64,000 nucleotides of DNA, from the NCBI GenBank assembly GCA_021018815.1, contig JAITYX010000125.1, forward strand, positions 930,001 through 994,000, in the 5' to 3' direction. The position numbers and the translations under genes are program-made. Under the pieces are notes generated by a model. The model was not told where the DNA came from and made no database searches. It worked only from the letters and a program-made list of their open reading frames with translations. Source of the stretch: Talinum fruticosum (Eukaryota; Streptophyta; Magnoliopsida; Caryophyllales; Talinaceae). Numbering within the stretch: position 1 is the stretch's first letter; each line of letters begins with the position of its first letter. Shown here in pieces: positions 48,770 through 59,781 of the stretch.

Positions 48770-49093
48770 ATGAAAGAGGAGCCCGGGAGGAGTCCCACTC
48801 GAGTCGTGCTGGCTGCCCCTCTTGGCTGGCTGTTGTCCACAACTCCCCTTGCTGCTCATCACGTCTGGCTGTTGCCCACAGCCCTTAAACGCCAATCCTC
48901 ATCTCACGCCTTCCCTCTTCTCGTTGCCTTTCAACGGTTCTCCGCTGCTGCCATCACCTTACTTCTATTCGCTGCCCATCTTCTCTTGTTGCCACCTCCT
49001 ACTTGCTTAATCACCCACCATCTCATAATCATCTTCATCATCATCATCATTAACTCTCCTCATCACAATCTTGATCATCACCATGGCAAGTAA
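48770..49093 (+). other. Open frame inside the LTR (107 codons), coding status doubtful
   Basis: It starts MKEEPGRSPTRVV and is rich in Leu, Pro, Ala and His, ending in Ile and His runs encoded by an ATC/CAT microsatellite (49027-49050). It begins only 16 bp after the TATA box. In the right LTR the same frame is split by a shift (54141-54428 and 54181-54465). It is most likely CT-rich leader sequence, but both LTRs keep it nearly open. Confidence 0.3.
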
Positions 49094-49786
49094 TATGATA
49101 GTAGAAATTTTATTATTGTAATTTTTATTTTAAAGACTCTATTTTTATTGTTAGATTAATATTAAAGATGCTAGTTTTATTTAGTTTACATGTTTTAAAT
49201 TACATTATGTTTGAGTAGTTTTTTATACTTAGTATAATCTACTTGAAATTATGTTAAATTATTTATTTTGAAACAAAGTTTCGATCTTTATTGTCTTATT
49301 GATTCGATCCATGATTCTATGATAATTTGTGTTTAATGTTTATGATTTTATGTCTAATTAATTAGAGTGCACACTAGTTAGTTCTATATAAATTCATATG
49401 ATAGTTTAAATGGTTTAAGTACGTAATCGCTTGATCTTTTAGACATAAGTATCACCCTAGTTAATCATGGATAGCTCATACCCATCTCTTTTAATTGGGA
49501 AATTATCATAGATCCTTCTTAAATCAATTTGCTAGTAGATTGGTTATTAGGTGCTAGATGATGTTTTTCTAATACTTAATGCTCTAATTTGATTAAATTA
49601 TAGTGCTAGTGCTAGGGTTATCAATATTAGTAGGGTTTATATTAGGGTTAGGCCTAAGTAAACTAATAACTAAGGAAAAACGGGAAGATCCGCTAGTGGT
49701 TGTCTTCTACGGTTTAGCTCATGGGTAGATCAATTTGTGTGTTAATGATACATAGTAATTTGCATGGTGGATATAGACTATACTAA

Positions 49787-50061
49787 GGCTCTATTTGATT
49801 TGAAGAAAATAGGTTGGAAAGAAAATTTAAATGGAAAAAAAGTAATGAGGAAAAAAGTTGAGGGAAAATGAATTTTTTTCTTGTGTTTGGTTCAAGGAAA
49901 AATAGAGGGAAAAAAGTATCATTGACCAAATTGATAAAATTTTCTGTGAGTTTTTCCATCAAACTTTTTTCTCTCCTTTTTCTTCAATTCAAACAAGGGA
50001 AAAAAATTCATTTTCCACATTTTTTTCTTTCCTTCTAATTTTCTTAGAATCAAATAGAGCC
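49787..50061. mobile_element. Tourist-like MITE in the left LTR
   Basis: Terminal inverted repeat GGCTCTATTTGATT (22 of 24 bases pair when extended), 275 bp, flanked by TAA at 49784-49786 and 50062-50064. The right LTR has the empty site TACTAAGTG near 55156. The GG start and TWA duplication are features of PIF/Harbinger (Tourist) MITEs. Confidence 0.9.
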
Positions 50062-50920
50062 TAAGTGTTTTTTATAAATTTGATATCTTTGACAATTACT
50101 TGCTTGCTTTTTAGTTATTTTCTTCAGTTTGTCAATTTTTATTTACAAAGTTATAGTCTTTTATTATCAATTTCATTAACCTCCCCCTTAAAGATCAGTA
50201 TTTTAGGTTAGTTTTAGTAATTTTATTTTAATTAAATTTTGAGTCTTTATATATTTTAATTTTCAGATTATTTTTCTGTCAGCTTTTATTATTTTTGAGT
50301 CAGATTGTTAGAAATTAGTTTAAAAATAATTTCTTTTGTTATTTTTCGTGTTTTATTTTCTTTTAGGGTTTAGATAGAGTCCTAGTTTGCTGTGATTAAG
50401 TTTTAGAATTTTTAGAATTAATTTGATATTTTTTCAGATTTAATTCTTGAATTTAATTACTATAGGTTTTTAATAAAATAAATTCGTAAATTAGATTTTA
50501 AATTTTTTATATTTTAAGGGTCTGGTTAGGTTTAGAAAATTAGTATTATTATTCTGAATACTTTTAGTATTTATTTTCATAATTAATTTAGTGTAGAATT
50601 TTAGTTATTTAATTTTCTGTTTTAGAATTTGTTTATTTTCTGCTTTAGTTTTCTGTTTTAATTATTCTAAAAAAAAAAATTCTGGGTTATTATAGTTTTT
50701 ATATTCTATATAAATTTTTTATTTACTAGTGTATAATTTTCTGTGATACATAGTTATTAATTTACTAGTTTATATTTTCTGTTAAATTTAATTAGATTTG
50801 AGCTTACATATTTATTGTATTTTTCCTCGTGGATTCGATCCCTACTCCCCTATGCTATGTTGTTTATTATAAGTTTAAGTAGTGGTTTAATTTGTACCTG
50901 TACGACAAGCTAACAAATTT

Positions 50921-50938
50921 TGGCGCCGTTTTCGGGAA
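50921..50938 (+). other. Primer binding site of the gag-only element (tRNA-Asp type)
   Basis: TGGCGCCGTTTTCGGGAA follows the LTR after 5 bases. Athila-type elements use TGGCGCCGTTGCCGGGG, complementary to tRNA-Asp. Confidence 0.85.
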
Positions 50939-51132
50939 AGAAAATATTAGTTGTTAGTTTTTATCTCATTTAGATTTACTACTTTTATTACTTCTTTGTG
51001 ACTTTAATAGTTTGTTTTCATAGTTTCTTTTTTTAGTGCTTTTTTTTTTTTTGACAAGGAGTATACATTTGACGAAGTTGAAACCAAGTAAGTGTTTCTT
51101 ATTCTGTTTCTTTAAGTTATGAAATTATTGAG

Positions 51133-52600
51133 ATGACTACTTTACGTAAACTTGCTGCACCTAACTTGGATACACAACTTCTACCTATCTCATATCCTTC
51201 AATGGACCGACCACTAAAATTGAACTCCGGATTTTTAAATATGTTACCTAAATTTCATGGACTGCTCTGGTGAGGACCCATATCGTCATATCAATGAGTT
51301 TATTATTAAATGTTCTACTTGTGGAACTTGAGGGAATCACCCAAGACCAAATTAAGTTAAGAGCTTTTCCCATTTCACTTCAGCATAAGGTTAAAGATTG
51401 GTTTTATTTCCTACCCCTGCAACATTCACTACATGGACCCAAGTTCATACTCGCATTTTTAGAGAAATTTTTCCTGCATCTAGGATAGGGTCAATTAGAA
51501 AGGAAATTTGTGGTATTAAACAGATGATCTGGGGAGACTTTTTCTGTTTATTGGGAGTGTTTTAATAAATTATGTGCTAGTTGTCCCCAACATCAAATTT
51601 ATAAGCATTTATTGATTCAATATTTTTATGAAGGTTTATTGCCAATGGATAGAAATATGGTAGATATTGCTAGTGAAGGGGTCTTTTTAATAAGACTTCA
51701 GCTCAAGCTAGAGAATTGTTTAATATTATGGCCCAAAATACTCAACAATTTGGAATTGGAAATACCCAAACCCTATCGATGCATGCCCTACTCAACAAAG
51801 AGGGCATGTGAATGCTATTTTTTCCAACCAAGGTCAAATGAACCATGACCCATTCTCGAAAACTTATGAAGAATGGAGTGACTACTCTAACCTTAGGTAT
51901 GGATTTGAAGAAAACCCTCTAGAATTTGATCAATCTATTGCTCGTAACAAAAGTAATTATCTTTTAGAGCAAATCATTAAGAAGATGGATGACCGAGAAA
52001 AGGAGACTGACCTTAGGTTCCTAAGCTTAGAGATGACCATTAAGCAAGTTCAAGAGAGACAGATTGCCAATGATACCATAATTAGTAACCTGCAAGCCCA
52101 AATGCAATCTCAACCTTTCCAAGATCCAAAAGAAAATGTGAGTGTCATAACGCTTAAAAGTGGGAATGAGTTAAAGGAACCTAGGAAAAACATAGAGGTA
52201 GAGTCGGAACTAGAGGTCAAGGAATCTGAACTTGACCAAAATAAAGATGACGCCTCTAATGCTAAGGAAATAGGTGAAAATAAGAAAGATCTTTACAAGC
52301 CTATCCCACCTCTAATGCTAAGCACAACTCCTACGATAGACGATGCAATTGAAGATATCATAGAAATATCTAGGAAGGCGAGAAATCAACATTCCTCTTC
52401 TAGATACCATGAAACGAGAACCTCGTTATGCTGAGTTCCTTAAAGATCTATTCACGAACAAATTAAAATTAAAAAGGAACAAAAAGGTAAGTGTGGGGGA
52501 GAATACATCTACTCTTTTCCAAAAGAAATCTCCCACTAATTGCAAGTATGCAGGAGACCGGATCAATTTAGTGTGGGAAATGCAACTGAATGATCCTTGA
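51133..52600 (+). pseudogene. Gag of the gag-only element (frameshifted)
   Basis: ATG at 51133 (MTTLRKLAAPNLDTQ). The retrotrans_gag block is ITQDQIKLRAFPISLQHKVK, DWFYFLP (51325-51410), FLEKFF, then FNKLCASCPQHQ, LLIQYFYEGL and MDRNMVD. A coiled-coil region covers 51950-52110. SVITLKSGNEL (52141-52173) and IPLLDTMKREPRYAEFLKDL with VSVGEN (52380-52510) are the Athila gag-protease boundary motifs. The frame then ends at 52598-52600 before any DSG protease site. Frameshifts near 51262, 51480 and 51780 disable it. The last 630 bases are open. It would have formed particles with help from another element. Confidence 0.85.
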
Positions 52601-53795
52601 GCTACAAAGGTGTCCCTAGCCAAAGACGATAACAAAGGCGCTGGTTGGGAGGCAACCCAACATTTTCAGGGAACTTTCTATAATTTTTAATTCTATTTTA
52701 TTTTGCATGCATTAGGGACAATGCATGAATTAAGTGTGGGGAGTGCATCCTACATTTTCATTTTATGCATTTATCTTTATCTTATTTTTGAAAAAAAATT
52801 TTTCTTGTAAAGAAATGCATGAACATGAATATATGCTAGGTTAACTTGCTTAAATTTTTCTGTTTCTAATTTTTCTTTCCCTTTGAAAGTGAGAAATTTG
52901 AACATGTTAATTGCCATTTAGAGTTGTTTGAGTTGATCCTCATATATTTCTTCAATTAGTGACATTCATAATTTTTCTATCAGTTTGATCATGTTATATA
53001 ATCGTGATAGAGGTAATAAATTGACTTAAACCGTTCACCTAGACTACTCGAACTTAGCAGATTGACTCATTGAAATTTTGATTTTTCTTGTTTTGCCTTC
53101 AAAAGAAAAAACAAAAAAACAAAATGTTAGTCTACCAACATGGGTCGGAGTTGGTGGCTCGGCACCATTTCCCCTTAAGTTTAGGTCTCAAGTTGAGCCT
53201 TATGAATGGAGTAACCCATGCTGGGAGAATCATGCCCCTTTGAGGCCGATCAATGGCTCGAACCATACTAACGAAAAAAAGAGTATTAACTCCAGCACCT
53301 CTGTTTGGGTGAGAGGGAGACAGGAGTGCTATATTTCTAAGACCCTATATGGGTCTCGAATATGTGCTTGAATGGAGTTATATATATATTAAAAAAAAAA
53401 GAGAAAAAAAGAGAAGTTTGCAAAACAAGTTTATTATCGATTTTTAGTGAGTTATCTCGTTGATTCGAGTGTCTCTATAACCATACTGCACCTTAATTTT
53501 TCCCATCCTAAAATATTTTAGACCTCTTGACCGGAATGTACATGTTTAAAAAAGATGGATAAATTTTTGACTCGTTGCTTAAATAAAACGAGATATTATG
53601 AGACCGATGAATAAACTCTTCGATGACAATGAAATGTTTAGTTTTTTACTTGCTTGGGGAAGACAAATTTTCATCAAACTATTTTTGAAAGTAAGGCAAA
53701 CTTAGTGTATACTTTATGTTTTATGTATATCTTTATAAGAAACCATAATATTAGATCGAGTCTTAGATTTCTTTGCACGAGGCCGTCCAAAGTCT
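52601..53795 (+). other. 3' untranslated region of the gag-only element
   Basis: About 1.2 kb without a gene. AAGTGTGGGG-type purine tracts recur at 52489, 52735 and 53796. Poly(A) and TA runs lie near 53377-53410. A 97-codon frame (53078-53371) has no recognised motif. Confidence 0.5.
52644..52661 (+). other. Conserved hairpin GTTGGG-AGGCAA-CCCAAC
   Basis: A perfect 6-bp stem with a 6-nt loop, 44 bp after the gag stop. The TTGGGAGGCAACCCAA motif recurs downstream of coding regions in Athila/Tat elements. Its role is unknown to me. Confidence 0.7.
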
Positions 53796-53807
53796 AAGTG
53801 TGGGGGA
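53796..53807 (+). other. Polypurine tract of the gag-only element
   Basis: AAGTGTGGGGGA directly before the right LTR. Confidence 0.8.
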
Positions 53808-53809
53808 TT

Positions 53810-56033
53810 TGTTAAGTCGCATTTTATACGTATTTTTAGTAGTTATTTAGTTTATATTATATAGTTTATTTTATCTAATTTATACTATTTTGTCTATTTA
53901 TAGGTAATTATCGAATAAAGTGGGGAAGAGAAGAAAAGTCGTTAAAAGTGGATTTTTAGCTACGAACAAGCATCCAAGAAAATATATGAAGTCGGTCCAT
54001 AAATATAATATGTCATAAAATATTTATTTTATGATATTATATTTTATGAAATCCTAATTAAAAGAGAAAAGGAAACTTAGAAGAGAAGAAAGAGAAATAA
54101 CCCTAGCACCTTCACTATATATATACTACTTGTAATCATCATGAAAGAGGAGCCCGGAAGGAGTCCCACTCAGGTCGTGCTTGGCTGCTCCTCTTGGCTG
54201 GCTGTTGTCCACAACTCCCCTTGCTGCTCATCACATCCGGCTCCTGCCCACAACCCTTCAACGCCAATCCTCATCTCACGCCTTCCCTCTTCTCGTTGCC
54301 TTTCAACGGTTCTCCGCTGCTACCATCACCTTACTTCTATTCGCTGCCCATCTTCTCTTGCTGCCACCTCCTACTTGCTTAATCACCCACCATCTCATAA
54401 TCATCTTCATCATCATCATCATCATTAACTCTCCTCATCACAATCTTGATCATCACCATGGCTAGTAATATGATGGTAGTAATTTTATTATTGTAATTTT
54501 TATTTTAAAGACTCTATTTTTATTGTTAGATTAATATTAAAGATGCTAGTTTTATTTAGTTTACATGTTTTAAATTACATTATGTTTGAGTAGTTTTTCA
54601 TACTTAATATAATCTACTTGAAATTATGTTAAATTATTTATTTTGAAACAAAGTTTCGATCTTTATTGTCTTATTGATTCGATCCATGATTCTATGATAA
54701 TTTGTGTTTAATGTTTATGATTTTATGTCTAATTAATTAGAGTGCACACTAGTTAGTTCTATATAAATTCATATGATAGTTTAAAGGGTTTAAGTACTTA
54801 ATCGCTTGATCTTTTAGACATAAGTATCACCCTAGTTAATCATGGATGGCTCATACCCATCTCTTTTAATTGGAAAATTATCATAGATCCTTCTTAAATC
54901 AATTTGCTAGTAGATTGGTTATTAGGTGCTAGATGATATTTTTCTAATACTTAATGCTCTAATTTGATTAACTTCTAGTGCTAGTGCTATGGTTATCAAT
55001 ATTAGTAGGGTTTATATTAGGGTTAGGCCTAAGTAAACTAATAACTAAGGAAAAACGGGAAGATCCGCTAGTGGTTGTCTTCTACAGTTTAGCTCATGGG
55101 TAGATCAATTTGTGTGTTAATGATAAATAATAATTTGCATGGTGGATATAGATTATACTAAGTGTTTTTTATAAATTTTATATCTTAGACAATTACTTGC
55201 TTGCTTTTTAGTTATTTTCTTTAGTTTGTCAATTTTTATTTACAAAGTTATAGTCTTTATTATCAATTTCATTAATCCCCCTTAAAGATCAGTATTTTAG
55301 GTTGGTTTTAATAATATTATTTTAATTAAATTTTGAGTCTTTATATATTTTAATTTTCAGATTATTTTTACGTCAGCTTTTATTATTTTTGAGTCGATTG
55401 TTAGAAATTAGTTTGAAAATAGTTTCTTTTGTTATTTTTCGTGTTTTATTTTCTTTTAGGGTTTAGATAGAGTCCTAGTTTGCTGTGATTAAGTTTTAGA
55501 ATATTTGGAATTAATTTGATATTTTTCAGATTTAATTCTTGAATTTAATTACTACGAGGTTTTAATAAAATAAATTCGTAAATTAGATTTTAAATTTTGT
55601 TTTTATATTTTTAGGGTTTGGTTAGGTTTAGAAAATTAGTATTATTATTTTGCATAATTTTAGTATTTATTTTCGTAATTAATTTAGTGTAGAATTTTAG
55701 TTATTTAATTTTCTCGTTTTAGAATTTGTTTATTTTCTGCTTTAGTTTTCTGTTTTAATTATTCTAAAAAATAAAAAAAATTCTGGGTTATTATAGTTTT
55801 TATATTCTGTATAAATTGTTTATTTACTAGTGTATAATTTTCTGTGATATATAGTTATTAATTTACTAGTTTATATTTTCTGTTTTATTTTAAAGAGTAG
55901 TAAATTTAATTAGATTTAAGCTTACATATTTATTGTATCTTTCCTCTTGGATTTGATCCTTACTTCCTTATGCTATATTGTTTATTATAAGTTTAAGTAG
56001 TGGTTTAATTTGTACCTGTACGACAAGCTAACA
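53810..56033 (+). repeat. Right LTR of the gag-only element
   Basis: TGTTAAGTCGC to GACAAGCTAACA, 2224 bp. It lacks the MITE and has an extra 20-bp segment near 55880-55905 (TTTTAAAGAGTAGTAAA). Confidence 0.9.
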
Positions 56034-56154
56034 TTTACATAATGTGCAAATATACCGAGCACGTATATCAAGGGCATTTAACAAGAAAGTGAAGCCTCGT
56101 AATTTGTAGATTGGAGATTTGGTCCTTAAGGAGATTAGAGCACCAATTCAGGTA

Positions 56155-56586
56155 GGTGATTATAGCCGAACGTCTCTAAATGTGTGCGTGCCCTAAAGAC
56201 TACATTGGGCGGTAATACGACATCCGATTCATGAGACGCACCTTGTCCCTAATGAGAATCCAACTTAGATTCCTATTGGTTAGCTTCACTAGATACTTGT
56301 ACGTTTAATACATATTGGTAAAGGGCGTCGGCATTACAAGTCTAATCCGACGTTGAATGCGTAGGATGATATCAAATTCTTTAGGGAGGGGACATAATTC
56401 TTTATCCCCAAAGCTAAAGACGTGGTACTGTGTGTCCCAAAAGGCAACCGCAGCCCTTAAGAAAGTCTAGTGGACTTTCACCTCCTAATGCTAAACAAGG
56501 TATTCGAGTCCATAAAGGGACAACCCAACATTGTCAACTTCGGTCATCTCATGCATCCAACGGGACAACTCGGTCATGAAATTCAT
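56155..56586 (-). pseudogene. Antisense PMD-like ORF, N-terminal part, next to G2 integrase
   Basis: ATG at 56586-56584 gives MNFMTELSRWMHEMTEVDNV. After a frame shift the next block reads AVAFWDTQYHVFSFGDKELC followed by PLPKEFDIIL (56330-56460). FWD, FG, ELCP and EF form the signature of PMD-like (aminotransferase-like, DUF7745-type) proteins. It is cut at about 56155 where integrase sequence begins, so the C-terminal part is missing. The relic behind G1 (17000-18310) keeps a C-terminal part. A TATA box lies about 105 bp upstream. It is antisense to gag-pol, as the extra ORFs of some Tat elements are. Confidence 0.6.
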
Positions 56587-56690
56587 TTTTGAAAAGACAA
56601 ACGACACTAGGGAATTTTAGGAACCGCTTTCCGAAAAGAGTTGCAAATGAGAATGAGGAGGTGTACTTTTCGGTGACCGGTAGCAGGTAC

Positions 56691-56698
56691 CTTTTATA
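56691..56698 (-). promoter_or_regulatory. TATA box of the antisense ORF at 56155-56586
   Basis: The minus strand reads GGTATAAAAGGTACC, 105-112 bp before the ATG. Confidence 0.6.
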
Positions 56699-57069
56699 CC
56701 AAAGTCTGTCACCATCAGGCCACTATAATCCGCTAGAACCTCGGCCACGCCCTTCACCGACGCGAGCCCGACCGGCCGGCTTTGCTTTTTTTTTCGGCTC
56801 GAGCGCTCCTTGGGTCAATTTTAGTATCCGCTTCTAGCCCATTTCGGTCAAGCCCTAAATTTGTTTGATCATGCACTTACCATTCCTTATTTTTCATTTT
56901 ATTATTTTCTTTTTGGGGGAATGGGGGCTAGTGCATTTTTTTCCTGATTTGTCTTTGCAAGTGTTCATAAAATTTTCGCATCATATAAATAAAAAGAGCA
57001 TTTTACAATTGAGTTCTTTGCATTCATCTCATTGCATACAGATCCAAAGATTACAAAACTTAAACATCA
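56699..57069. other. Spacer with GC-rich block
   Basis: It contains a GC-rich block (56735-56790, GACCGGCCGGC) and AT-rich sequence with the purine run GGGGGAATGGGGGCTAG near 56915-56931, similar to a polypurine tract but without an adjacent LTR start. No gene. Confidence 0.4.
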
Positions 57070-59636
57070 AATATTGACGAAGCACCCTACAAGGAGGTGG
57101 CAATCAATCTTGATCATCGAGGCGTCATTAAAGATATAGTTGCCAAAAACGTCCAAGATTAAAGCGAAACTCGTCTATCCCCACCAGCCTACGAACAGCT
57201 AGACCCATAGTTCTAAGAGGATTGAGAAGCCCCATGAGAAGGTCCGTTGTATGACATCCGGTGGAAATCAAACGAGGTTGTCGTGAGAGTAAAGTGCTTG
57301 AAAAAGCATGGTGTCCCATATAATCCTTGGAGAAGCTAGGCCCGACCCGGAAGAACTAGGCCCGGTGCGGATGTATTAGGCCATGCTTCGGAAGCACTAC
57401 CATGATGGTAACGCCGTGAAGAAGGTCGGGAAGTACCCGCTCTAGTCGTGCTTGCTATATTTCATTTCGTCGACAAGAAGGGCATCCTAGAGTCCTAGGA
57501 TCACCAAGGAAACCTACCGATGAAGAAGATCTAGATCGGCGACTCTACACAAATGATGGAGTAGTTAGCTCATTTACTAAAAGCTCAATAAGTTAGCAGT
57601 TTCACTAACAAAAACACACCGGAACGTTCGGAAGGTCTTTTTAGTAAACAAATCCTTAAAACGATTGAGGGCGGACTCAAGATGACTCCCGATCATACTG
57701 CAAAATTCATTATGTTAGCAAGACACTTTTAGCATTCAACTAAAAGTAAAAGAGCATAATACTCTTACCAATTTCCAATTTTTAAGAGCGGGTGCTCCGG
57801 ACATTTGGACCCGAGAATTTTCGAAATCCTAACATAACATGGGGAGTCTCTAGGTTAAGATACATTAACATCGAGACTCGGAATGTAGATATCCTCCAGG
57901 AGAAGCTATAACGGACGAAGTTCATTTGCACACAAGAAATTCAACTACACAAAAGAGGAGATAAGGACTCACCAATCGGGTTATAATTAGTCCCAAATGT
58001 TGTGCATAGGACAAATGCATGTTTAAAAGCTTGATATAGAGATACCCAATGGTTATTTCTTCATACTCCTCTTGAGTGATGGAGCGAAGTAAGCATTATT
58101 TGTGGTGGATCTTGGGGAACGTAAGGAGGCCACATGTTGTAACGGATTTGTGGTATGATCCGCCCACCAAGATACCAACAAAATCCAAAGGGACCCTCAA
58201 GCCAAATCCTCCTCCCGCTCAATTTCCGTGCTACACCTTAGCTTGTAGGGAGTTGAATTTGAGTCCAAGGATGGATGTTAGCCTGCACACATAGGATCCA
58301 TGAAGAGATAAGCAAAAAAATGTTAAAATTGGTAGCAAACGCCCGACCTTTTGGCCGACGCCAGCCACCACGGACGTGCCCACGAGTCCACCATATGCCG
58401 TTGGGTCGCGCAACAGTCTAGATAGAGAAGGAGAATTTCCGGTCCGTGTTTGCTTAAAATTTAAAGCTTAAAAGTTACATACCGAAGTCACGCGGTTGAG
58501 GGTAGACCTCAAGAGGTTAAGATCATGTGCTTTGGGTCGTCGAAGGTGGACATTAGCCCATGATACCGAGGCTGGGAATGAAGGATTGTACATTGAACTA
58601 GGTGAAAGATGAGGAAAATATTCGTATAGCTACAACTCGCAATTTTTCAAGACAAATGAGACCTTTATCCATGCAAGATAAAGTATTTTGGAGAATTAAG
58701 AGATGAAGCGAAACATACCTTGATGATCTTACACAAGCCACATAAGGGGAGATAGGTCATTATATCTCTCTCGGTCTTTGTATGCCTCACCCGGAGAGTA
58801 AACCCCTTATGAGATAAGTGTAAATGGGCACACCTCGGTTAAGGTCCTTAACCTAGTCTAGGTCATTAAGTTCACCAAATAGTGAAAGTAAACCTTGGAA
58901 GCTTCGTCTAAGAAGATGGATATGCTTAGCATGAGAATAGCACTACCCGGACCTATTGTCGTGGAGTATGTTGAACCTAAAACTCAACATTTTCAAACGC
59001 CTCAAAAAGAAGAGCATACTTGAAGCAATTGGCCTGAGGAAACCAACAAGCAACCGGACAAAAAGTTGACATAAATAATCGCGGTTTTTGTACAAATCTC
59101 GGTCATAGACTAGAGGTTCCCCTGAAAAGCCTAAACCCAATAGAATGGCAAAGTCAAGAGGAGTAATGGTCATCTCCCCAAAGTAAAGATAAAATGTGTT
59201 GGTAGTATCCCAAAAACATTCGCTAATAGCCCAAGTAGGGTCACGCTGGTTACGATCGCATAAATGGTTCAAAGCAATATAGAAAGAACCGAACCCGACG
59301 ACTGTTCATGATATTCTCCGGAGGGTAGTTCCTTTCCTTAAACATCTCCATAAACTTCCTGGATAGACCCGATGCTCTAAATAGTGCCATTCTACAAAAT
59401 GAAAATTCAATAAGATTTTAGTAGAAGTATTACTTCCAAATGTGCAAAGGAAGAATTTCAAGCCCACAAGTTTAACGAAGGGGAAACAGGGAGCGAAGAT
59501 ACATGGCTCTCGGATTCCACCAAGAGGTCACTAGGGCTCTATTTATCATGAGGGAACCATTATGTTTCCAAGAAATTTTCCGGACTAAGTTCTCGGCTCT
59601 TGCCCTCCTAACAGGATGGGCTTTTCTTCTAGACAT
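57070..59636 (-). pseudogene. Antisense intron-containing PMD gene relic
   Basis: ATG at 59636-59634 (MSRRKAHPVRRARAENLVRK). A first intron ends TTTTCATTTTGTAG near 59400. Exon 2 (58943-59390) holds the PMD core: GEMTITPLDFAILLGLGF, SGEPLVYD and LFVRLLVGF. After broken middle exons, an intron with a GC-rich centre ends TGTGTGCAG near 58280. Exons at 57770-58270 follow, then introns 57698-57768 and 57545-57619 with the shared stem-loop, then a Ser/Arg-rich exon (RRSRSSSS, near 57500-57540). Stops are present in several exons. A TATA box lies 137 bp before the ATG. PMD proteins are nuclear in plants and also occur inside transposons. This one sits between G2 integrase and the polypurine tract, in antisense. 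Confidence 0.7.
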
Positions 59637-59772
59637 TTTGAGGATTTTTGTGTATGGAAACCACACTAGTTTTCTCAAGATAAGAAGGAACAAAGTAGAG
59701 CACAACTAGAGCACGCAAGAAGAAGTAAAGAGAGGAGTAAGTGAAATGTGCAAAATGAACACACGAACTCCT

Positions 59773-59781
59773 CCTTTTATA
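59773..59781 (-). promoter_or_regulatory. TATA box of the antisense PMD gene
   Basis: The minus strand reads CCTATAAAAGGAGGAG, 137 bp before the ATG at 59636, with a CT-rich leader between. Confidence 0.7.

Larger units (their letters stand above)
48438..50915 (+). repeat. Left LTR of the gag-only element
   Basis: TGTTAAGTCGC to GACAAGCTAACA, 2478 bp including a 275-bp MITE. Without the MITE and its duplication it is 2200 bp, close to the right LTR (2224 bp). Confidence 0.9.
48438..56033 (+). mobile_element. Gag-only LTR retrotransposon (TR-GAG type, Athila-like), complete
   Basis: Two long LTRs (48438-50915 and 53810-56033), a tRNA-Asp-type PBS, one gag gene, a conserved 3' hairpin, a polypurine tract and a 5-bp duplication. 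There is no RT, RNase H or integrase in the 2.9-kb interior. The PBS and gag motifs point to the Athila branch of Ty3/gypsy. The gag ends just where protease would start. Such elements are known as TR-GAG and must use enzymes in trans. By eye the LTRs differ by only a few percent apart from a MITE and a 20-bp indel, so this is the youngest large insertion here. Confidence 0.85.
28631..56155 (+). mobile_element. G2: second Tat-type Ty3/gypsy element, split by three insertions
   Basis: Segments 28631-31385, 34602-36370, 46721-48436 and 56034-56155 join end to end when the three insertions are removed, and together follow the G1 gene order from gag leader to integrase. Direct repeats at each insertion support this: ATTGT, CACCC and TTTAC. 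No 5' LTR precedes the gag leader; a PMD relic does. The LTR at 60432-62460 with its polypurine tract is the most likely 3' end. It is more decayed than G1. Confidence 0.8.
47520..56155 (+). pseudogene. G2 integrase relic, split by the gag-only element
   Basis: 47520-48436 carries IHGGKYGPHMNGRMLV, FLKRCHKCQVCANLRNQPPS and WGIGIIGKVTPKGTSGNEFV. The first catalytic Asp of the DDE triad is changed to Gly (WGID to WGIG, near 47948-47960). The TGMARS-like C-terminal part resumes at 56034 after the insertion and ends in IGDLVLKEIRAPIQ near 56120-56155, where an antisense PMD relic begins. Stops are frequent. Confidence 0.75.

Noticed and set aside
56915..56931. Second polypurine-like run (GGGGGAATGGGGGCTAG)
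   Set aside because: The sequence resembles the real tract at 60417, but no TG...CA LTR start follows. It may be a remnant.
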